DNA from: an uncultured Paracoccaceae bacterium
Lineage (GTDB): Bacteria > Pseudomonadota > Alphaproteobacteria > Rhodobacterales > Rhodobacteraceae
DNA: 23,482 bases
Assembly: GCA_937132145.1 (NCBI GenBank)
Contig: CAKZNY010000153.1
Coordinates: forward strand, 1 to 23,482
Direction: 5' to 3'
Position numbers and translations under genes: made by a program. The notes below the pieces were generated by a model that was not told the DNA's origin, did no database searches, and saw only the letters and a program-made list of their open reading frames with translations. Shown in pieces: positions 7,633 through 17,100 of this stretch (positions are counted from its first letter, which is position 1; each line of letters starts with the position of its first letter).

Positions 7633-7661
7633 TTTTGCAACATCTGTAATGTTCAGCAAAA
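7633..7661. promoter_or_regulatory. Dyad-symmetric element upstream of lpxC
   Basis: On the plus strand TTTTGC-AACAT, a 5-base loop, then ATGTT-CA-GCAAAA forms an 11-bp inverted repeat with a single 2-base bulge. It lies 64-92 bases before the lpxC ATG and directly downstream of the ftsZ terminator hairpin. No T-run follows on either strand, so it does not look like a terminator. It may be an operator or a leader structure. The symmetry is seen directly; the role is inferred. Confidence 0.5.
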
Positions 7662-7667
7662 TCGCGC

Positions 7668-7710
7668 CGACAAAACGAAAATGGGCGCCTGCAATCCAAG
7701 CGCCCATCTT
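7668..7710 (-). terminator. Rho-independent terminator after ftsZ
   Basis: Reading with ftsZ transcription, ATGGGCGC (7707-7700), an 11-base loop and GCGCCCAT (7688-7681) form a perfect 8-bp GC-rich stem. It can be extended by a G-U and two A-U pairs. The stem is followed by a U-rich run (TTTTCGTTTTGTC). It begins about 20 bases after the ftsZ stop codon and should separate the dcw transcript from lpxC. Confidence 0.85.
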
Positions 7711-7727
7711 ATTGAAATATAGGATAA

Positions 7728-9179
7728 TTAGTTAGCTTGACGCCGCAAGAAGGCCGGGATCTCTACGCGGTCCAGCTCTTCGTCGTTGATATCCTCATAG
7801 GTCTGGGCCTCTTGCTCGTGAAGCGGTGGCTGGCGACGAGCCGCCGCTGCTTCGCTGTTAGGGCCATGACCTGTCATACGGTTAATCAAATTGTTAATCG
7901 CAAAACGTCCCGGTACTTCGGCCGCGGGTTCTTCCTCGACCTGCGGTTCTTCTTCAACGACGGGAACCTTGGCAACGGCGGCACGTAGACGTCGTAGCGC
8001 GTCCACTGACGGGTCAGCCGCTTCGGAGATTTTTACAGTCTCGTCTACAGGTGCTTCATCGAACAATGTACCTAAGCTTTCTTCTGTCTCTGCCGCGATG
8101 GGTTCAACAACCGGAGCAGCATCAACCGCCGGCTTCTTATCAACCACAGGCGCTTCATAGGCCAACGGCTCTGCCATGCTGCGGCGCGGGGCGTGAACAG
8201 GGTTAACACCTTCAGCGATATCAATGCCCGTCGCAACAACTGAAACCCGCATAACCCCGTCCATTGAAGGATCGAGCGTGGAGCCGACGATGATATGTGC
8301 ATCCGCATCCACTTCTTCACGAATACGGTTTGCGGCTTCGTCCAGTTCGAACAAAGTCAGGTCGTGGCTGCCGGTGATGTTGATCAACACACCGCGTGCG
8401 CCGCGCAACGATATTTCGTCCAGCAACGGATTGGCAATCGCTTTCTCGGCGGCCTGAATGGCGCGATCTTCGCCCGAAGCCTCGCCTGTGCCCATCATCG
8501 CTTTGCCCATTTCGTCCATCACGGAACGCACATCGGCAAAGTCGAGGTTGATAATACCGGGGCGGATCATCAGGTCGGTCACCCCTTTGACGCCTTGGTA
8601 AAGAACGTCGTCCGCCATGGCGAAAGCCTCGGTGAACGTGGTTTTCTCGTTGGCGAGGCGGAACAGGTTCTGATTTGGAATAATAATCAGCGTGTCGACA
8701 ACTTTTTGCAAAGCGGCCACGCCTTCTTCAGCCTGACGCATCCGGCGCGCACCCTCAAACTGGAAAGGTTTGGTCACAACGCCCACGGTCAGAACACCCA
8801 GTTCACGGGCCGCAGCGGCAATAACCGGCGCAGCACCCGTTCCGGTGCCACCGCCCATGCCAGCGGTGATGAAACACATGTGTGCGCCAGCCAACAGGTC
8901 GATAATTTCTTCAATGTTTTCTTCCGCAGCCGCGGCCCCGATTTCCGGCCGAGCACCTGCGCCCAGACCTTCGGTAAGCTTGGCACCAATCTGGAGCTTG
9001 TGCGTCGCGTTGCTTTGCTGCAAAGCCTGCGCGTCGGTGTTAGCCACCACGAAATCCGCCCCTTCGAGCGATTTTTCGATCATGTTGTTAACCGCGTTTC
9101 CACCCGCGCCACCAACACCAAATACTGTAATACGAGGCCTCAGATCGGGTTGATCCGGCATGCTAAGGTTCAAAGCCAT
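7728..9179 (-). CDS. ftsZ: Cell division protein FtsZ
   Basis: A 483-residue tubulin-like GTPase that polymerises into the Z-ring. [14 protein letters not shown] lies at 21-34 and the tubulin signature GGGTGTG at 109-115. The T7 loop NLDFAD (211-216) carries the catalytic Asp213 and Asp216. The globular domain ends near residue 320. An acidic, Val/Ala/Glu-rich linker follows, then the conserved tail [11 protein letters not shown] (473-483), which binds FtsA and other partners. Inside the linker a well-ordered patch, [15 protein letters not shown] (425-439), stands out. The ATG at 9177-9179 has AGGCGGAA six bases upstream (9186-9193). The frame runs 26 codons further to a TTG without a ribosome site, and this is rejected. 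A 177-base gap after ftsA suggests a dedicated promoter, and a terminator follows. Confidence 0.98.
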   Translation of the reverse strand: MALNLSMPDQPDLRPRITVFGVGGAGGNAVNNMIEKSLEGADFVVANTDAQALQQSNATHKLQIGAKLTEGLGAGARPEIGAAAAEENIEEIIDLLAGAHMCFITAGMGGGTGTGAAPVIAAAARELGVLTVGVVTKPFQFEGARRMRQAEEGVAALQKVVDTLIIIPNQNLFRLANEKTTFTEAFAMADDVLYQGVKGVTDLMIRPGIINLDFADVRSVMDEMGKAMMGTGEASGEDRAIQAAEKAIANPLLDEISLRGARGVLINITGSHDLTLFELDEAANRIREEVDADAHIIVGSTLDPSMDGVMRVSVVATGIDIAEGVNPVHAPRRSMAEPLAYEAPVVDKKPAVDAAPVVEPIAAETEESLGTLFDEAPVDETVKISEAADPSVDALRRLRAAVAKVPVVEEEPQVEEEPAAEVPGRFAINNLINRMTGHGPNSEAAAARRQPPLHEQEAQTYEDINDEELDRVEIPAFLRRQAN

Positions 9180-9201
9180 GATAAGTTCCGCCTGTAATGG
9201 T

Positions 9202-9218
9202 ACCCCTTGTAGCGGGGT
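9202..9218 (-). other. Small hairpin in the ftsZ leader
   Basis: ACCCC and GGGGT with a 7-base loop form a 5-bp stem starting about 8 bases upstream of the ftsZ ribosome-binding site. It could influence ribosome access. A stem this short can also arise by chance. Confidence 0.35.
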
Positions 9219-9245
9219 TTCTAAATTTACGTCTGCTGATTCCTG

Positions 9246-9274
9246 ATAGTAACCCAAACTTTACTGTTCGTCAC
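9246..9274 (-). promoter_or_regulatory. ftsZ: Candidate ftsZ promoter
   Basis: On the minus strand GTGACG (9274-9269) and TACTAT (9251-9246) are separated by exactly 17 bases. Each matches 4 of 6 positions of the TTGACA/TATAAT consensus. The start site would fall near 9238-9240, on top of a GANTC (CcrM methylation) site at 9238-9242, giving a leader of about 60 bases. The neighbourhood is AT-rich. Prediction by eye only. Confidence 0.4.
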
Positions 9275-9298
9275 TATTTATTGTGTTTTTTCCTACAA

Positions 9299-9319
9299 TA
9301 TCCTGTAGCTATCCCTGTA
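9299..9319. repeat. Tandem TATCC(C)TGTA repeat between ftsA and ftsZ
   Basis: TATCCTGTA (9299-9307) and TATCCCTGTA (9310-9319) are near-identical copies whose starts are 11 bases apart, one helical turn. A third partial copy (CCTGTA) lies at 9191-9196 beside the ftsZ ribosome site. The pair lies upstream of the candidate ftsZ promoter, where an activator site could be. Role inferred. Confidence 0.4.
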
Positions 9320-9356
9320 TTTAGTGTTTTTGGCACTTTTGCACCTAATCCCCGTA

Positions 9357-10697
9357 TTACCAGTTATTTCGGAACCAGCGCATGGCGCGACGCACATTGC
9401 GTGTGCCGATCCGGTCGGCTGGCATCTCGAAATCCCAGCATTCATCTTGCGGGTGGCTGGCGTATAAGGCCAGACCAACAGCCGCTGCAAACCCCGGTCC
9501 GGTCGCGGCCTGTGGCAGGCCCATAACCCGGATGGGCTTACCAATCCGGCAACGACGCCCAAGGATACGGGTCGCCAATTCGTCAATGCCCTGAATTTGG
9601 CTGGAGCCGCCGGTCAGAACAATTTGCTGGCTTGGCAGATACTCGAAACCAGACGCGTCAAGACGTTCGCGGACTTCCTCAAGAATTTCCTCAACACGTG
9701 GCCGCATAACCCCGATAAGTTCGGAGCGCGAGATATGCCGCCGCTCGTCCTCCCACTGTGCCATCGGGTTTGGAACCTCGATCATTTCGCGGTCATCAAC
9801 ACCGGTTGCAACCACCCCGCCGTGCAGGGTTTTAATGCGCTCGGCCACAGTGCTATCTACTTGTAAACCTTGACGAATATCGTTAGTGATGTGGTCCCCG
9901 CCCAGACGCACAGCATCTGCGTAAATCAGTTGTTTCTTGATGAAAACCGAGATCCCCGTGGTCCCCGCCCCCATATCAATGCACGCGGCACCAAGTTCCT
10001 GTTCATTCTCGACAAGGCTCGAAAGGCCGCTCGCGAAAGAGGAAATTGACAGGCCAGCCAGTTCCAGATCGCAACGCCTCACACAGTGCAGCAGGTTCTG
10101 CACAACCCTGTCGTTAACGGTCAGCATATGCATATCAACAGCCAGCTTGTTGCCGATTTGCCCGCGCGGGTCCGATAGCCCCGGTTGATGATCCAGCGTA
10201 AAACTAACCGGCATAGCCGAAATCGGCTGACGGTTTTCACCGTATGGCGGCACATCACAGGCGGCCATTGCATAGCCGATGTCGCGCTCTGTCACCTCGC
10301 CATTTTCGACGTTAATTTCGCCACTTAGACCGTAAGACCTTGGCCGCCCGCCTGAAAAGCTGACGATCACATCGTCAACGCGCAGGCCAGCCATTTTCTG
10401 TGCTCGCTGCACAGACGTGCGAATGGCGCGTTCGGTTTCGTCCATCACCGCAATTTCACCGAAACGCACCCCGCGAGAGCGTGTCGTGCCAACACCAACC
10501 ACTCGAAACGCGCCCATCGTCGGTACTGTCACCGCATCCGAGCCGCGCGGTTCCGCGTTCACATTCGGTGCGAATTGCAAAACCAGGCAGGCAATCTTCG
10601 AGGTTCCTATGTCCAGAATAGCCACCACACCACGGCGAACGGCGGCCTCGCGGCGGGCCCGCATTTCGCGCTGCATTTCAAAAAGGCTTGGGGTCAT
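9357..10697 (-). CDS. ftsA: Cell division protein FtsA
   Basis: A 446-residue actin-like ATPase that tethers FtsZ filaments to the inner membrane and recruits later division proteins. The phosphate-1 motif LDIGTSKIACLV is at 28-39. The phosphate-2 region CIDMGAGTTGISVF and the adenosine motif IVLTGGSSQIQGI are also present. The family's 1C domain lies between the first two motifs. The C-terminus ends in a basic, tryptophan-containing amphipathic helix (RRAMRWFRNNW), which serves as the membrane-targeting sequence. The ATG overlaps the ftsQ stop in an ATGA junction and has GAGGAGAA upstream. Length is normal for alphaproteobacteria. Confidence 0.97.
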   Translation of the reverse strand: MTPSLFEMQREMRARREAAVRRGVVAILDIGTSKIACLVLQFAPNVNAEPRGSDAVTVPTMGAFRVVGVGTTRSRGVRFGEIAVMDETERAIRTSVQRAQKMAGLRVDDVIVSFSGGRPRSYGLSGEINVENGEVTERDIGYAMAACDVPPYGENRQPISAMPVSFTLDHQPGLSDPRGQIGNKLAVDMHMLTVNDRVVQNLLHCVRRCDLELAGLSISSFASGLSSLVENEQELGAACIDMGAGTTGISVFIKKQLIYADAVRLGGDHITNDIRQGLQVDSTVAERIKTLHGGVVATGVDDREMIEVPNPMAQWEDERRHISRSELIGVMRPRVEEILEEVRERLDASGFEYLPSQQIVLTGGSSQIQGIDELATRILGRRCRIGKPIRVMGLPQAATGPGFAAAVGLALYASHPQDECWDFEMPADRIGTRNVRRAMRWFRNNW

Positions 10698-11566
10698 GCG
10701 TCTTCTCCTCGGACTTCGGTGCGTAAACGGCGCAACTCGGAAATGGCTTCATCGGTCAGGCGTAAAACGGGGCGCTCGCCGTTACGCATATCCACGATGA
10801 TGATATCGCGGTTCAGTAAATCTTCGGCTTGATGCAGGGCCATAACGCGACGCAAAGCGCGGATGGCACCGTATTCCGGCAGCATGATGGTTTGCCCGCG
10901 GTCCAACACCAAATCCCAGCGCCGCTCGCCAACGCGAACCAGCCCGCGAATACGATCGGTAACGGGGCTGGCCACCCGCAAAAGGCGCATCGCCTCGGCA
11001 ACTTCCAGTTCAGCGCCAAGACCAACGATCAGCGGCAAGTCTCCACGAGCCGAGCGTCGGGCGATGTCCGCCACGCGGTGGCCCTCGCCGTCAATCAATC
11101 GCAACACATCGCCATCACGCCAAACCACGACCGGATCGCGTTCAACCGTCAAAACTTCCAGCGTACCACCACCCAAAACCCGAACCTGCGCAGATTTAAC
11201 CGCGTCCAGAGTTTCAATCGCACGTTTAAGCGCGACAACATCCAGCTTTAGCGAGCTGATCGGCAGCTCCAATCCGGTAACCGTCAATATCTGCTGCTGC
11301 AAAGCCTCGGACACATCGGCGAAGGCCACCTGCGTTACCTGAAATTCCGGCCGTGCCGCCACCGCTTCATATATTTGCGTGCTTTTTAGTTGCACAGCTT
11401 CGCGGATCGCCTCGTTGTTAAATGTCGTAAAAAGGGCCAGACCAACGGCGCCCAATGGCAACCACAGGCGTATCAACTGGCGTACCGATGGCTTTAGCCA
11501 CAAGCGCTCGAACCGGTAGCGAAGCCGCGAGGGGGAAGGGTCATTGTATGGAACTACCGCCCGCAT
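10694..11566 (-). CDS. ftsQ: Cell division protein FtsQ
   Basis: A 290-residue bitopic inner-membrane protein of the divisome, linking the early ring to FtsL/FtsB and septal synthesis. It has a short basic cytoplasmic tail (1-30) and one transmembrane helix at about 31-48. A POTRA domain at about 75-144 follows (starting at FQVTQVAF and including the conserved ...LKRAIETLDAVKSAQVR...VERDPV), then the FtsQ beta domain. The ATG at 11564-11566 lies inside the end of ddl (13-base overlap), with GGAGG at 11574-11578 seven bases upstream. An in-frame start further up has no ribosome site. It overlaps ftsA by 4 bases. Confidence 0.93.
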   Translation of the reverse strand: MRAVVPYNDPSPSRLRYRFERLWLKPSVRQLIRLWLPLGAVGLALFTTFNNEAIREAVQLKSTQIYEAVAARPEFQVTQVAFADVSEALQQQILTVTGLELPISSLKLDVVALKRAIETLDAVKSAQVRVLGGGTLEVLTVERDPVVVWRDGDVLRLIDGEGHRVADIARRSARGDLPLIVGLGAELEVAEAMRLLRVASPVTDRIRGLVRVGERRWDLVLDRGQTIMLPEYGAIRALRRVMALHQAEDLLNRDIIIVDMRNGERPVLRLTDEAISELRRLRTEVRGEDA

Positions 11567-12468
11567 GATGCATCCTCCACCAGCCAACGGCAAAGTTTGC
11601 CAAACGAAATACCGCAATGCGCGGCCTGTTCAGGGGCCAACGATGTCGGCGTCATTCCGGGTTGCGTGTTAACCTCTAGCAACACCAATCCATCAAGGCC
11701 TTTTTCATCGTCCCAGCGAAAATCCGCACGGCTAACGCCCTTGCATCCCAACGCCTTGTGGGCACGTTCGGCAATATCCAGACATGCCGCGAAAACATCC
11801 TTTGGCAGATCGGCAGGCACAATATGCGTGGAGCCGCCCTCGACATACTTCGCGTCGTAATCATACCAACCCGTGGTCAGAATATCCGTAACCGTCAAGG
11901 CTTTGTCGTCCATCACAGAAACGGTCAATTCGCGCCCGCGCACGAACTTTTCGACCATCACAATATCGGGCATATCATCCGACAGTTTCGCGGGGCTATT
12001 GGCCCCTTCGCTAATAAGATACACCCCGACGGACGATCCTTCGTTGTTAGGTTTAACAACATAAGGAGGGTCCATCGGGTGTGCATTGCTGGCGGCAACT
12101 CGATCAACTAAAATACTTTTCGCTATGGGTAGATTGGCGTTCGCAAACGTCCGTTTGCTGCGGTCTTTGTCCATCGCCAAAGACGAGGCCAGAACGCCGG
12201 AATGTGTGTATGGCAGGCGCATCCATTCAAGCAGACCCTGCACGCAGCCGTCTTCACCCCACCGACCGTGGAGCGCGTTGAATACAACATCTGGCTGAGC
12301 ATCAAGAAGTCGCGCCACAAGGTCATCCCCCGCGTCGATCTCGACCACCTCGAATCCTTCTTCCCGCAACGCAACTGCGCATTCACGGCCCGAAACAAGC
12401 GAAACTTCCCGCTCGGCGGACGGACCACCTTTTAGCACTGCGATGCGGTTGACTGTCCTGCTCGACAT
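11554..12468 (-). CDS. ddl: D-alanine--D-alanine ligase
   Basis: A 304-residue ATP-grasp enzyme of the cytoplasm that joins two D-alanines for the pentapeptide used by MurF. The N-terminal KGGPSAEREVSLVSG (13-27) holds the D-Ala-binding Glu. HGRWGEDGCVQG (67-78), the ATP-grasp strand VVKPNNEGSSVGV and the metal-binding LLEVNTQPGMTPTSL near the C-terminus are all intact. Size equals E. coli DdlB. The ATG at 12466-12468 has GAGGCGG immediately upstream. It follows murB by 44 bases and overlaps ftsQ by 13. Confidence 0.97.
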   Translation of the reverse strand: MSSRTVNRIAVLKGGPSAEREVSLVSGRECAVALREEGFEVVEIDAGDDLVARLLDAQPDVVFNALHGRWGEDGCVQGLLEWMRLPYTHSGVLASSLAMDKDRSKRTFANANLPIAKSILVDRVAASNAHPMDPPYVVKPNNEGSSVGVYLISEGANSPAKLSDDMPDIVMVEKFVRGRELTVSVMDDKALTVTDILTTGWYDYDAKYVEGGSTHIVPADLPKDVFAACLDIAERAHKALGCKGVSRADFRWDDEKGLDGLVLLEVNTQPGMTPTSLAPEQAAHCGISFGKLCRWLVEDASCGR

Positions 12469-12512
12469 AACCGCCTCAATCTGCCCCGTGCCTTATGGCT
12501 TTCTGGGGTCTA

Positions 12513-13454
12513 TTACGTGGGTGATTTTTCACCTACACGCATAATTTCCCATTCTAGCGTTATACCGCTGTTTTGGGCAACCTTTTTTCGCACTAATTCG
12601 CCTAAATCTTCAAGATCCGCCGAAGTGGCGTTCCCCGTGTTAATCAGAAAATTCGGATGCATTTCAGACATTTGCGCCCCGCCGAGCTTCACGCCGCGCA
12701 ATCCGGCATCCTCGATCACCTTCCACGCCTTCAAATCATGCACATCATCTGCCTGCCCGGTGGACGAAAATCCGGCAGGGTTGCGAAACGTCGACCCACA
12801 AGAGCGCTCTTTCGTCGGCTGGCTTTCCGCCCGCCGCGCCAGTGCCTCCTCCATCTTTTGGTGGATCACATCCGGTTTCCCTTTCGGGGCTTTCAGCACG
12901 CATTGCACAATCATCGCATCATCAGGCAAAGCCGATTGCCGGTAGCGGAAATCCATATCTTCGCGTTTTAGAGTTATGATTTCACCCGACCGCATCACCA
13001 CAGTCGCGCTGACAAAAACATCGGCCATGTAAACGCCATAACATCCGGCATTCATCTTGATCGCACCGCCAATGCTGCCCGGAATGGTCCGCAAAAACGC
13101 CAGATCGTAGCCTTCATCCGCGGCCTTCTTGGCCACCTGCGCATCTAGGGCCGCAGCGCCTGCGCGAAGATTGCCGCTCGCCATGACTTCAAACCCGTTA
13201 AATCCGCGCCCAAGACGGATCACCACGCCTTTTATGCCACCATCGCGGATAATCATGTTGGAGCACACACCGATCGGCAGCACCGGAATATCCGCAGGCA
13301 GACCTTTCATAAACGTCGCTAAATCGGCCATATGGGCGGGCTGAAATAAAACCTCGGCAGGGCCGCCGGTGCGCAACCAACTCAACGTGTCCATCGCGCG
13401 ATTTTCGGTATACTTGCCCTCGACCTCAGGCAACCGAGGAAGCAGGTCACCCAT
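12513..13454 (-). CDS. murB: UDP-N-acetylenolpyruvoylglucosamine reductase MurB
   Basis: A 313-residue FAD enzyme that reduces UDP-GlcNAc-enolpyruvate to UDP-MurNAc with NADPH. The FAD-binding site is recognised by WLRTGGPAE (26-34), the GVCSN loop (62-66) and [19 protein letters not shown] (122-140). Catalytic residues are Arg172 in FRYRQS and Ser221 in GSTFRNP. The protein lacks the insertion of E. coli-type enzymes, as expected for the type II form. Position 64 is Cys where I would expect Gly (G-x-G-S-N). The start is set at the ATG at 13452-13454, inside the last codons of murC (8-base overlap). Another ATG at 13476-13478 is possible, and neither has a strong ribosome site. Confidence 0.94.
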   Translation of the reverse strand: MGDLLPRLPEVEGKYTENRAMDTLSWLRTGGPAEVLFQPAHMADLATFMKGLPADIPVLPIGVCSNMIIRDGGIKGVVIRLGRGFNGFEVMASGNLRAGAAALDAQVAKKAADEGYDLAFLRTIPGSIGGAIKMNAGCYGVYMADVFVSATVVMRSGEIITLKREDMDFRYRQSALPDDAMIVQCVLKAPKGKPDVIHQKMEEALARRAESQPTKERSCGSTFRNPAGFSSTGQADDVHDLKAWKVIEDAGLRGVKLGGAQMSEMHPNFLINTGNATSADLEDLGELVRKKVAQNSGITLEWEIMRVGEKSPT

Positions 13455-14847
13455 TCGCAAGGGCCGTCGGTAGATCATTCGCCCAAGCCGAGATGGTCCC
13501 CGCGCCAAGGCAAATTACGATATCGCCGGGCTGTGCATGTTCACGCACAAACGCCGAAAGGTCGGTTGTCCCCTCAAGCGCGACGGCATTCCGGTGGCCA
13601 TGAGTAACCAGTCCGGCAACCAGCGCATTACCGTCGGCGCCATCAATATGATCCTCGCCTGCCGCATAAACATCGGTGATCGCAACAACATCCGCATCGT
13701 TAAAACAGCCGCAAAACTCGTCAAACAAATCGCGAAGGCGCGTGTAGCGGTGCGGCTGGTGGATGGCAATCACGCGGCCATCGCTCGATTGCCTTGCCGC
13801 CTTCAGGGCCGCCGTAATTTCGACCGGATGATGTGCATAATCGTCAATGATTACCGCCCCGTTCCATTCACCCACGCGGGTAAAGCGGCGGTTAACACCG
13901 CGAAACGAGGCGACTGCGGCCTTAATATCCTCAGCACTGATCCCTAAATGTCTGGCAACAGCGATCGCGGCCAGCAAGTTCAACACATTATGGTCACCGG
14001 GCATGGGTAGGCAAAGCCCGTCAATCCGCGTACCTTCGGATTTCAAATCCACATCGAAACAGGCCGAACCGTTCTCGTAGCGCAAATTCTCGGCCCGAAC
14101 GTCCGCTTGCGGGTTGAACCCGTAGGTCACGACACGGCGATCATTGATCCGCCCGACAAGGCTTTGCACTTCGGGGTGGTCCGTGCAGCAAACCGCGAGA
14201 CCGTAAAACGGGATGTTGGAGACAAACGTAAAGAAGGCCTCGCGCAGAGCGTCGAAACTGCCGTAATGGTCCAGATGCTCGGCATCAATGTTGGTGACTA
14301 TGGCAATCGTTGCAGGAAGGCGGATAAACGTGCCGTCGCTCTCGTCCGCCTCGACCACCATCCAGTCGCTTTTGCCCATACGCGCGTTGGAACCGTATGC
14401 GTGGATAATACCGCCGTTAATCACCGTCGGGTCAATTCCACCGCCATCCAGCAACGCTGCCACCATAGACGTAGTCGTCGTCTTGCCATGCGTTCCCGCC
14501 ACCGCGATGTTTGATTTCAGGCGCATCAGTTCAGCCAGCATTTCGGCCCTGCGCACAACGGGCAGACCTTGGGCGCGCGCCGCGTCGAGTTCGGCATTGC
14601 CCGGCTTAATGGCGCTAGAGATCACGATGACCTCGGCCCCCGTCAGATTATCGGCGTTCTGGCCAATGAAAATTGTAGCGCCTTTGGTTTTCAGACGGTC
14701 CGTAATTTTGCTGCTTTTCAGGTCAGACCCCTGCACCGTATAGCCGTGACTAAGCAGAACCTCGGCAATACCGGACATGCCGATGCCGCCGATGCCCACG
14801 AAATGGATCGGGCCGATGTCCTGTGGAAGGCGGGTTTGTGTGTTCAA
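13447..14847 (-). CDS. murC: UDP-N-acetylmuramate--L-alanine ligase MurC
   Basis: A 466-residue Mur ligase that adds L-Ala to UDP-MurNAc using ATP. The N-terminal nucleotide-sugar loop [16 protein letters not shown] is at 15-30 and the P-loop GTHGKTTTT at 118-126. [22 protein letters not shown], the Mg/ATP region [10 protein letters not shown] and the QPHRYTR motif follow in order. The start codon is TTG (14845-14847): AAGGA at 14856-14860 stands 8 bases upstream, and the nearest ATG (14850-14852) is out of frame and hits a stop at once. The next in-frame ATG would cut into the glycine loop. It begins 4 bases after the murG stop and overlaps murB by 8. Confidence 0.96.
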   Translation of the reverse strand: MNTQTRLPQDIGPIHFVGIGGIGMSGIAEVLLSHGYTVQGSDLKSSKITDRLKTKGATIFIGQNADNLTGAEVIVISSAIKPGNAELDAARAQGLPVVRRAEMLAELMRLKSNIAVAGTHGKTTTTSMVAALLDGGGIDPTVINGGIIHAYGSNARMGKSDWMVVEADESDGTFIRLPATIAIVTNIDAEHLDHYGSFDALREAFFTFVSNIPFYGLAVCCTDHPEVQSLVGRINDRRVVTYGFNPQADVRAENLRYENGSACFDVDLKSEGTRIDGLCLPMPGDHNVLNLLAAIAVARHLGISAEDIKAAVASFRGVNRRFTRVGEWNGAVIIDDYAHHPVEITAALKAARQSSDGRVIAIHQPHRYTRLRDLFDEFCGCFNDADVVAITDVYAAGEDHIDGADGNALVAGLVTHGHRNAVALEGTTDLSAFVREHAQPGDIVICLGAGTISAWANDLPTALANG

Positions 14848-14851
14848 CGCA

Positions 14852-15937
14852 TCAATCCTTTTTCAGGCTTTCAACCAAGGTGGCGAGCTCTTTGGTTGCC
14901 TCGGGCTTCCCCTGCGCCGCCGCCGCTTGCGCCATTGCAATAGCACCCTGAGGATCAGACAGTATAGCCTTGATATGCCCCGATAGTTTTTCTGCCGTAA
15001 ACTCTGGTTCGGTTATAAGAAACGCGCCGCCAGATTCGACTAACGCCTTCGCATTCGCGCTTTGCTCGTCTCGAACGGCAATCGCCAGCGGGATCAGGAT
15101 GGAGGGTCGACCGATAACCGTCAAATCCGCGATGGAACTAGCCCCTGCGCGCGATACAACCAGTTGTGCGGCATCAATCCGCACGGGAATGTCTTCAAAG
15201 AACGGCTGCACATCCGCCGATACACCCATCGTTTCATACGCGGCCACAACGGCATCCAAGTCAGCCGCCCGTGCTTGGTGGGATACATTCAGATGCGCTT
15301 TCATGGCATCGGGCAACAACGCGATAGCCTTGGGAACCACATCGGAAAGAATGCTCGCCCCTTGCGAGCCGCCAATGACCAACAGGTTCATCGGGTAATC
15401 GCCCGGCACATGGTACGGAGCCGCCGCATGTTCCAGAACCACACTACGAACAGGATTTCCAGTATGTACCGCCTTGGTATTCGCGGGCAATTCAGTTGGC
15501 CAAACGCTGCACGCAACCACATCGACTTGCTTGGCAAATAACCCGTTCACGCGCCCTAACACGCCGTTTTGCTCGTGTATCATCCGTGGCAAACCCAGCA
15601 GGCGGGCCGCCGTCATCGCGGGGATTGCCGGATAACCGCCAAACCCTACAACCACCGTTGGGCGATCCGCTTTCATGCTTCGCCACGCCGAAAATACACC
15701 GCTGGCAATACGAAACGGCATCACCAGTTTGCCCAAAAGACCACCGCGTGACGGTGTGGCCGAGGATACGACCTCGCGTTTCACGGCATCGGGAAAACCA
15801 GCGGAATACCGGTTGCCACGCGCATCGGTTGACAATTTCACCCGCCAACCTCGTGCCAGCATTTCTTCAGCCAAAGCTTGCGCGGGGAACATATGCCCGC
15901 CCGTGCCGCCTGCTGCTATGATCAACAAAGGGGCCAT
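14852..15937 (-). CDS. murG: UDP-GlcNAc--lipid I N-acetylglucosaminyltransferase MurG
   Basis: A 361-residue GT28-family peripheral inner-membrane enzyme that converts lipid I to lipid II. The glycine loop [16 protein letters not shown] (8-23) includes the conserved His15. [25 protein letters not shown], the second loop VIGGSQGA and the UDP-GlcNAc site [20 protein letters not shown] are present. In that last motif an Asp stands where E. coli has Glu (S-x-x-E), which I recall as normal in Rhodobacterales. The ATG shares one base with the ftsW stop (TAATG), and GAGG lies 8 bases upstream. Confidence 0.97.
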   Translation of the reverse strand: MAPLLIIAAGGTGGHMFPAQALAEEMLARGWRVKLSTDARGNRYSAGFPDAVKREVVSSATPSRGGLLGKLVMPFRIASGVFSAWRSMKADRPTVVVGFGGYPAIPAMTAARLLGLPRMIHEQNGVLGRVNGLFAKQVDVVACSVWPTELPANTKAVHTGNPVRSVVLEHAAAPYHVPGDYPMNLLVIGGSQGASILSDVVPKAIALLPDAMKAHLNVSHQARAADLDAVVAAYETMGVSADVQPFFEDIPVRIDAAQLVVSRAGASSIADLTVIGRPSILIPLAIAVRDEQSANAKALVESGGAFLITEPEFTAEKLSGHIKAILSDPQGAIAMAQAAAAQGKPEATKELATLVESLKKD

Positions 15938-17100
15938 TATTTTGCCCTCGTCAGAATTTCGCCCATTTCATCTTGCGGGCGGCGACGGGTCAGCGCCAAC
16001 AACATGCCCAGCATCATGCCCGCCGCAATCAACGACGAGCCGCCATAGCTAACGAACGGTAAAGTCATGCCTTTGGCTGGCAAAAGTCGAACCGCAACGC
16101 CCAAATTGATTAGCGCCTGCATGGCCAACAACGACGAAAGCCCGACACCGGCGATGCGGATAAACGGGTCGCGTTCGCGCACAAGGCGCAAGAGCGAGCG
16201 GATGGTGATGACCATGAACAACCCGATAATAAACAGGCAGAAAATCAACCCGTATTCTTCGGCGGCCACGGCAATAATAAAATCGGTGTGCGCATCAGGC
16301 AGAGACCATTTAACGGTGCCCTCCCCCACGCCAACACCAAAAATCCCACCCTCCTGAATGGCATTACTGGCGAAACCTATCTGGGATGTGGGCTCAATTT
16401 CAGGGTTCAAAAACCCGTCAATCCGCTTCGCTACGTGTGGGGAATTATTATAGGCGAATGTTGACGCCGCCGCGACTCCGATCGCGAGAAGGACCAGCAG
16501 CAACATCGGGGCGCCCGCGATGAAATACATCAGTATCCAGCTTGCAAGCACCAGCGCCGCCTGACCGAAATCTGGCTGTAACGCCAGCATTAGCGTTAAC
16601 GCCACAGCCACGAAAAACGACATCAGTCGCCCCGGTGGGCCGTCAAGATCAGCGCTTGCAGACATCAGCCACGCTGAAAACAGCACAAACGTTGGCTTAA
16701 CAAATTCGGACGGTTGCAACGAAATAAACCCGAGCGAGTACCACCGCACAGCGCCCTTTCCATAATCCGTACCAAAAAACGGCAGCATAACGAGGGCAAA
16801 AAACACGGCTATAAACCCGATCACCGCCAAACGGCGTACCGTCTTGGGGGTTTGCATGGAAAGGAAAATCATTCCCGCCAACGCCGCCGTACCAAAAATC
16901 ATCTGTCGGTTCACGTAATGAAATGCGCTCAGCCCGTTTCGTTCTGCCAAGGGGGGCGATGCGGCCAAGCCCAGCAGCACGCCAATCGCGAACAACATAA
17001 AGACTGCCAGCAACGAAACACGGTCAACCGTGCGCCACCAATGAGAGATAATCGGCTCGCCTGACTTGGCTGAGACCGCTCCAAATACCATTTCTGTCAT
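15937..17100 (-). CDS. ftsW: Septal peptidoglycan polymerase FtsW (SEDS family)
   Basis: A 387-residue multi-pass inner-membrane glycosyltransferase that polymerises lipid II at the septum together with FtsI. About ten transmembrane segments follow a short cytoplasmic N-terminus (1-28). SEDS landmarks are [12 protein letters not shown] (114-125), QPSEF (129-133), RIDGFLNP (226-233), and LPDAHTDFI with the presumed catalytic Asp273. [17 protein letters not shown] (340-356) is the typical last-loop motif. The ATG at 17098-17100 has GGAG about 10 bases upstream. It follows a 154-base leader, unusual in this tightly packed cluster, and overlaps murG by one base. Confidence 0.95.
   Translation of the reverse strand: MTEMVFGAVSAKSGEPIISHWWRTVDRVSLLAVFMLFAIGVLLGLAASPPLAERNGLSAFHYVNRQMIFGTAALAGMIFLSMQTPKTVRRLAVIGFIAVFFALVMLPFFGTDYGKGAVRWYSLGFISLQPSEFVKPTFVLFSAWLMSASADLDGPPGRLMSFFVAVALTLMLALQPDFGQAALVLASWILMYFIAGAPMLLLVLLAIGVAAASTFAYNNSPHVAKRIDGFLNPEIEPTSQIGFASNAIQEGGIFGVGVGEGTVKWSLPDAHTDFIIAVAAEEYGLIFCLFIIGLFMVITIRSLLRLVRERDPFIRIAGVGLSSLLAMQALINLGVAVRLLPAKGMTLPFVSYGGSSLIAAGMMLGMLLALTRRRPQDEMGEILTRAK

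Noticed and set aside
8295..9197. A 300-codon plus-strand ORF opposite ftsZ
   Set aside because: It is a shadow of the highly conserved ftsZ frame, with a His/Arg-rich composition and no recognisable motif.
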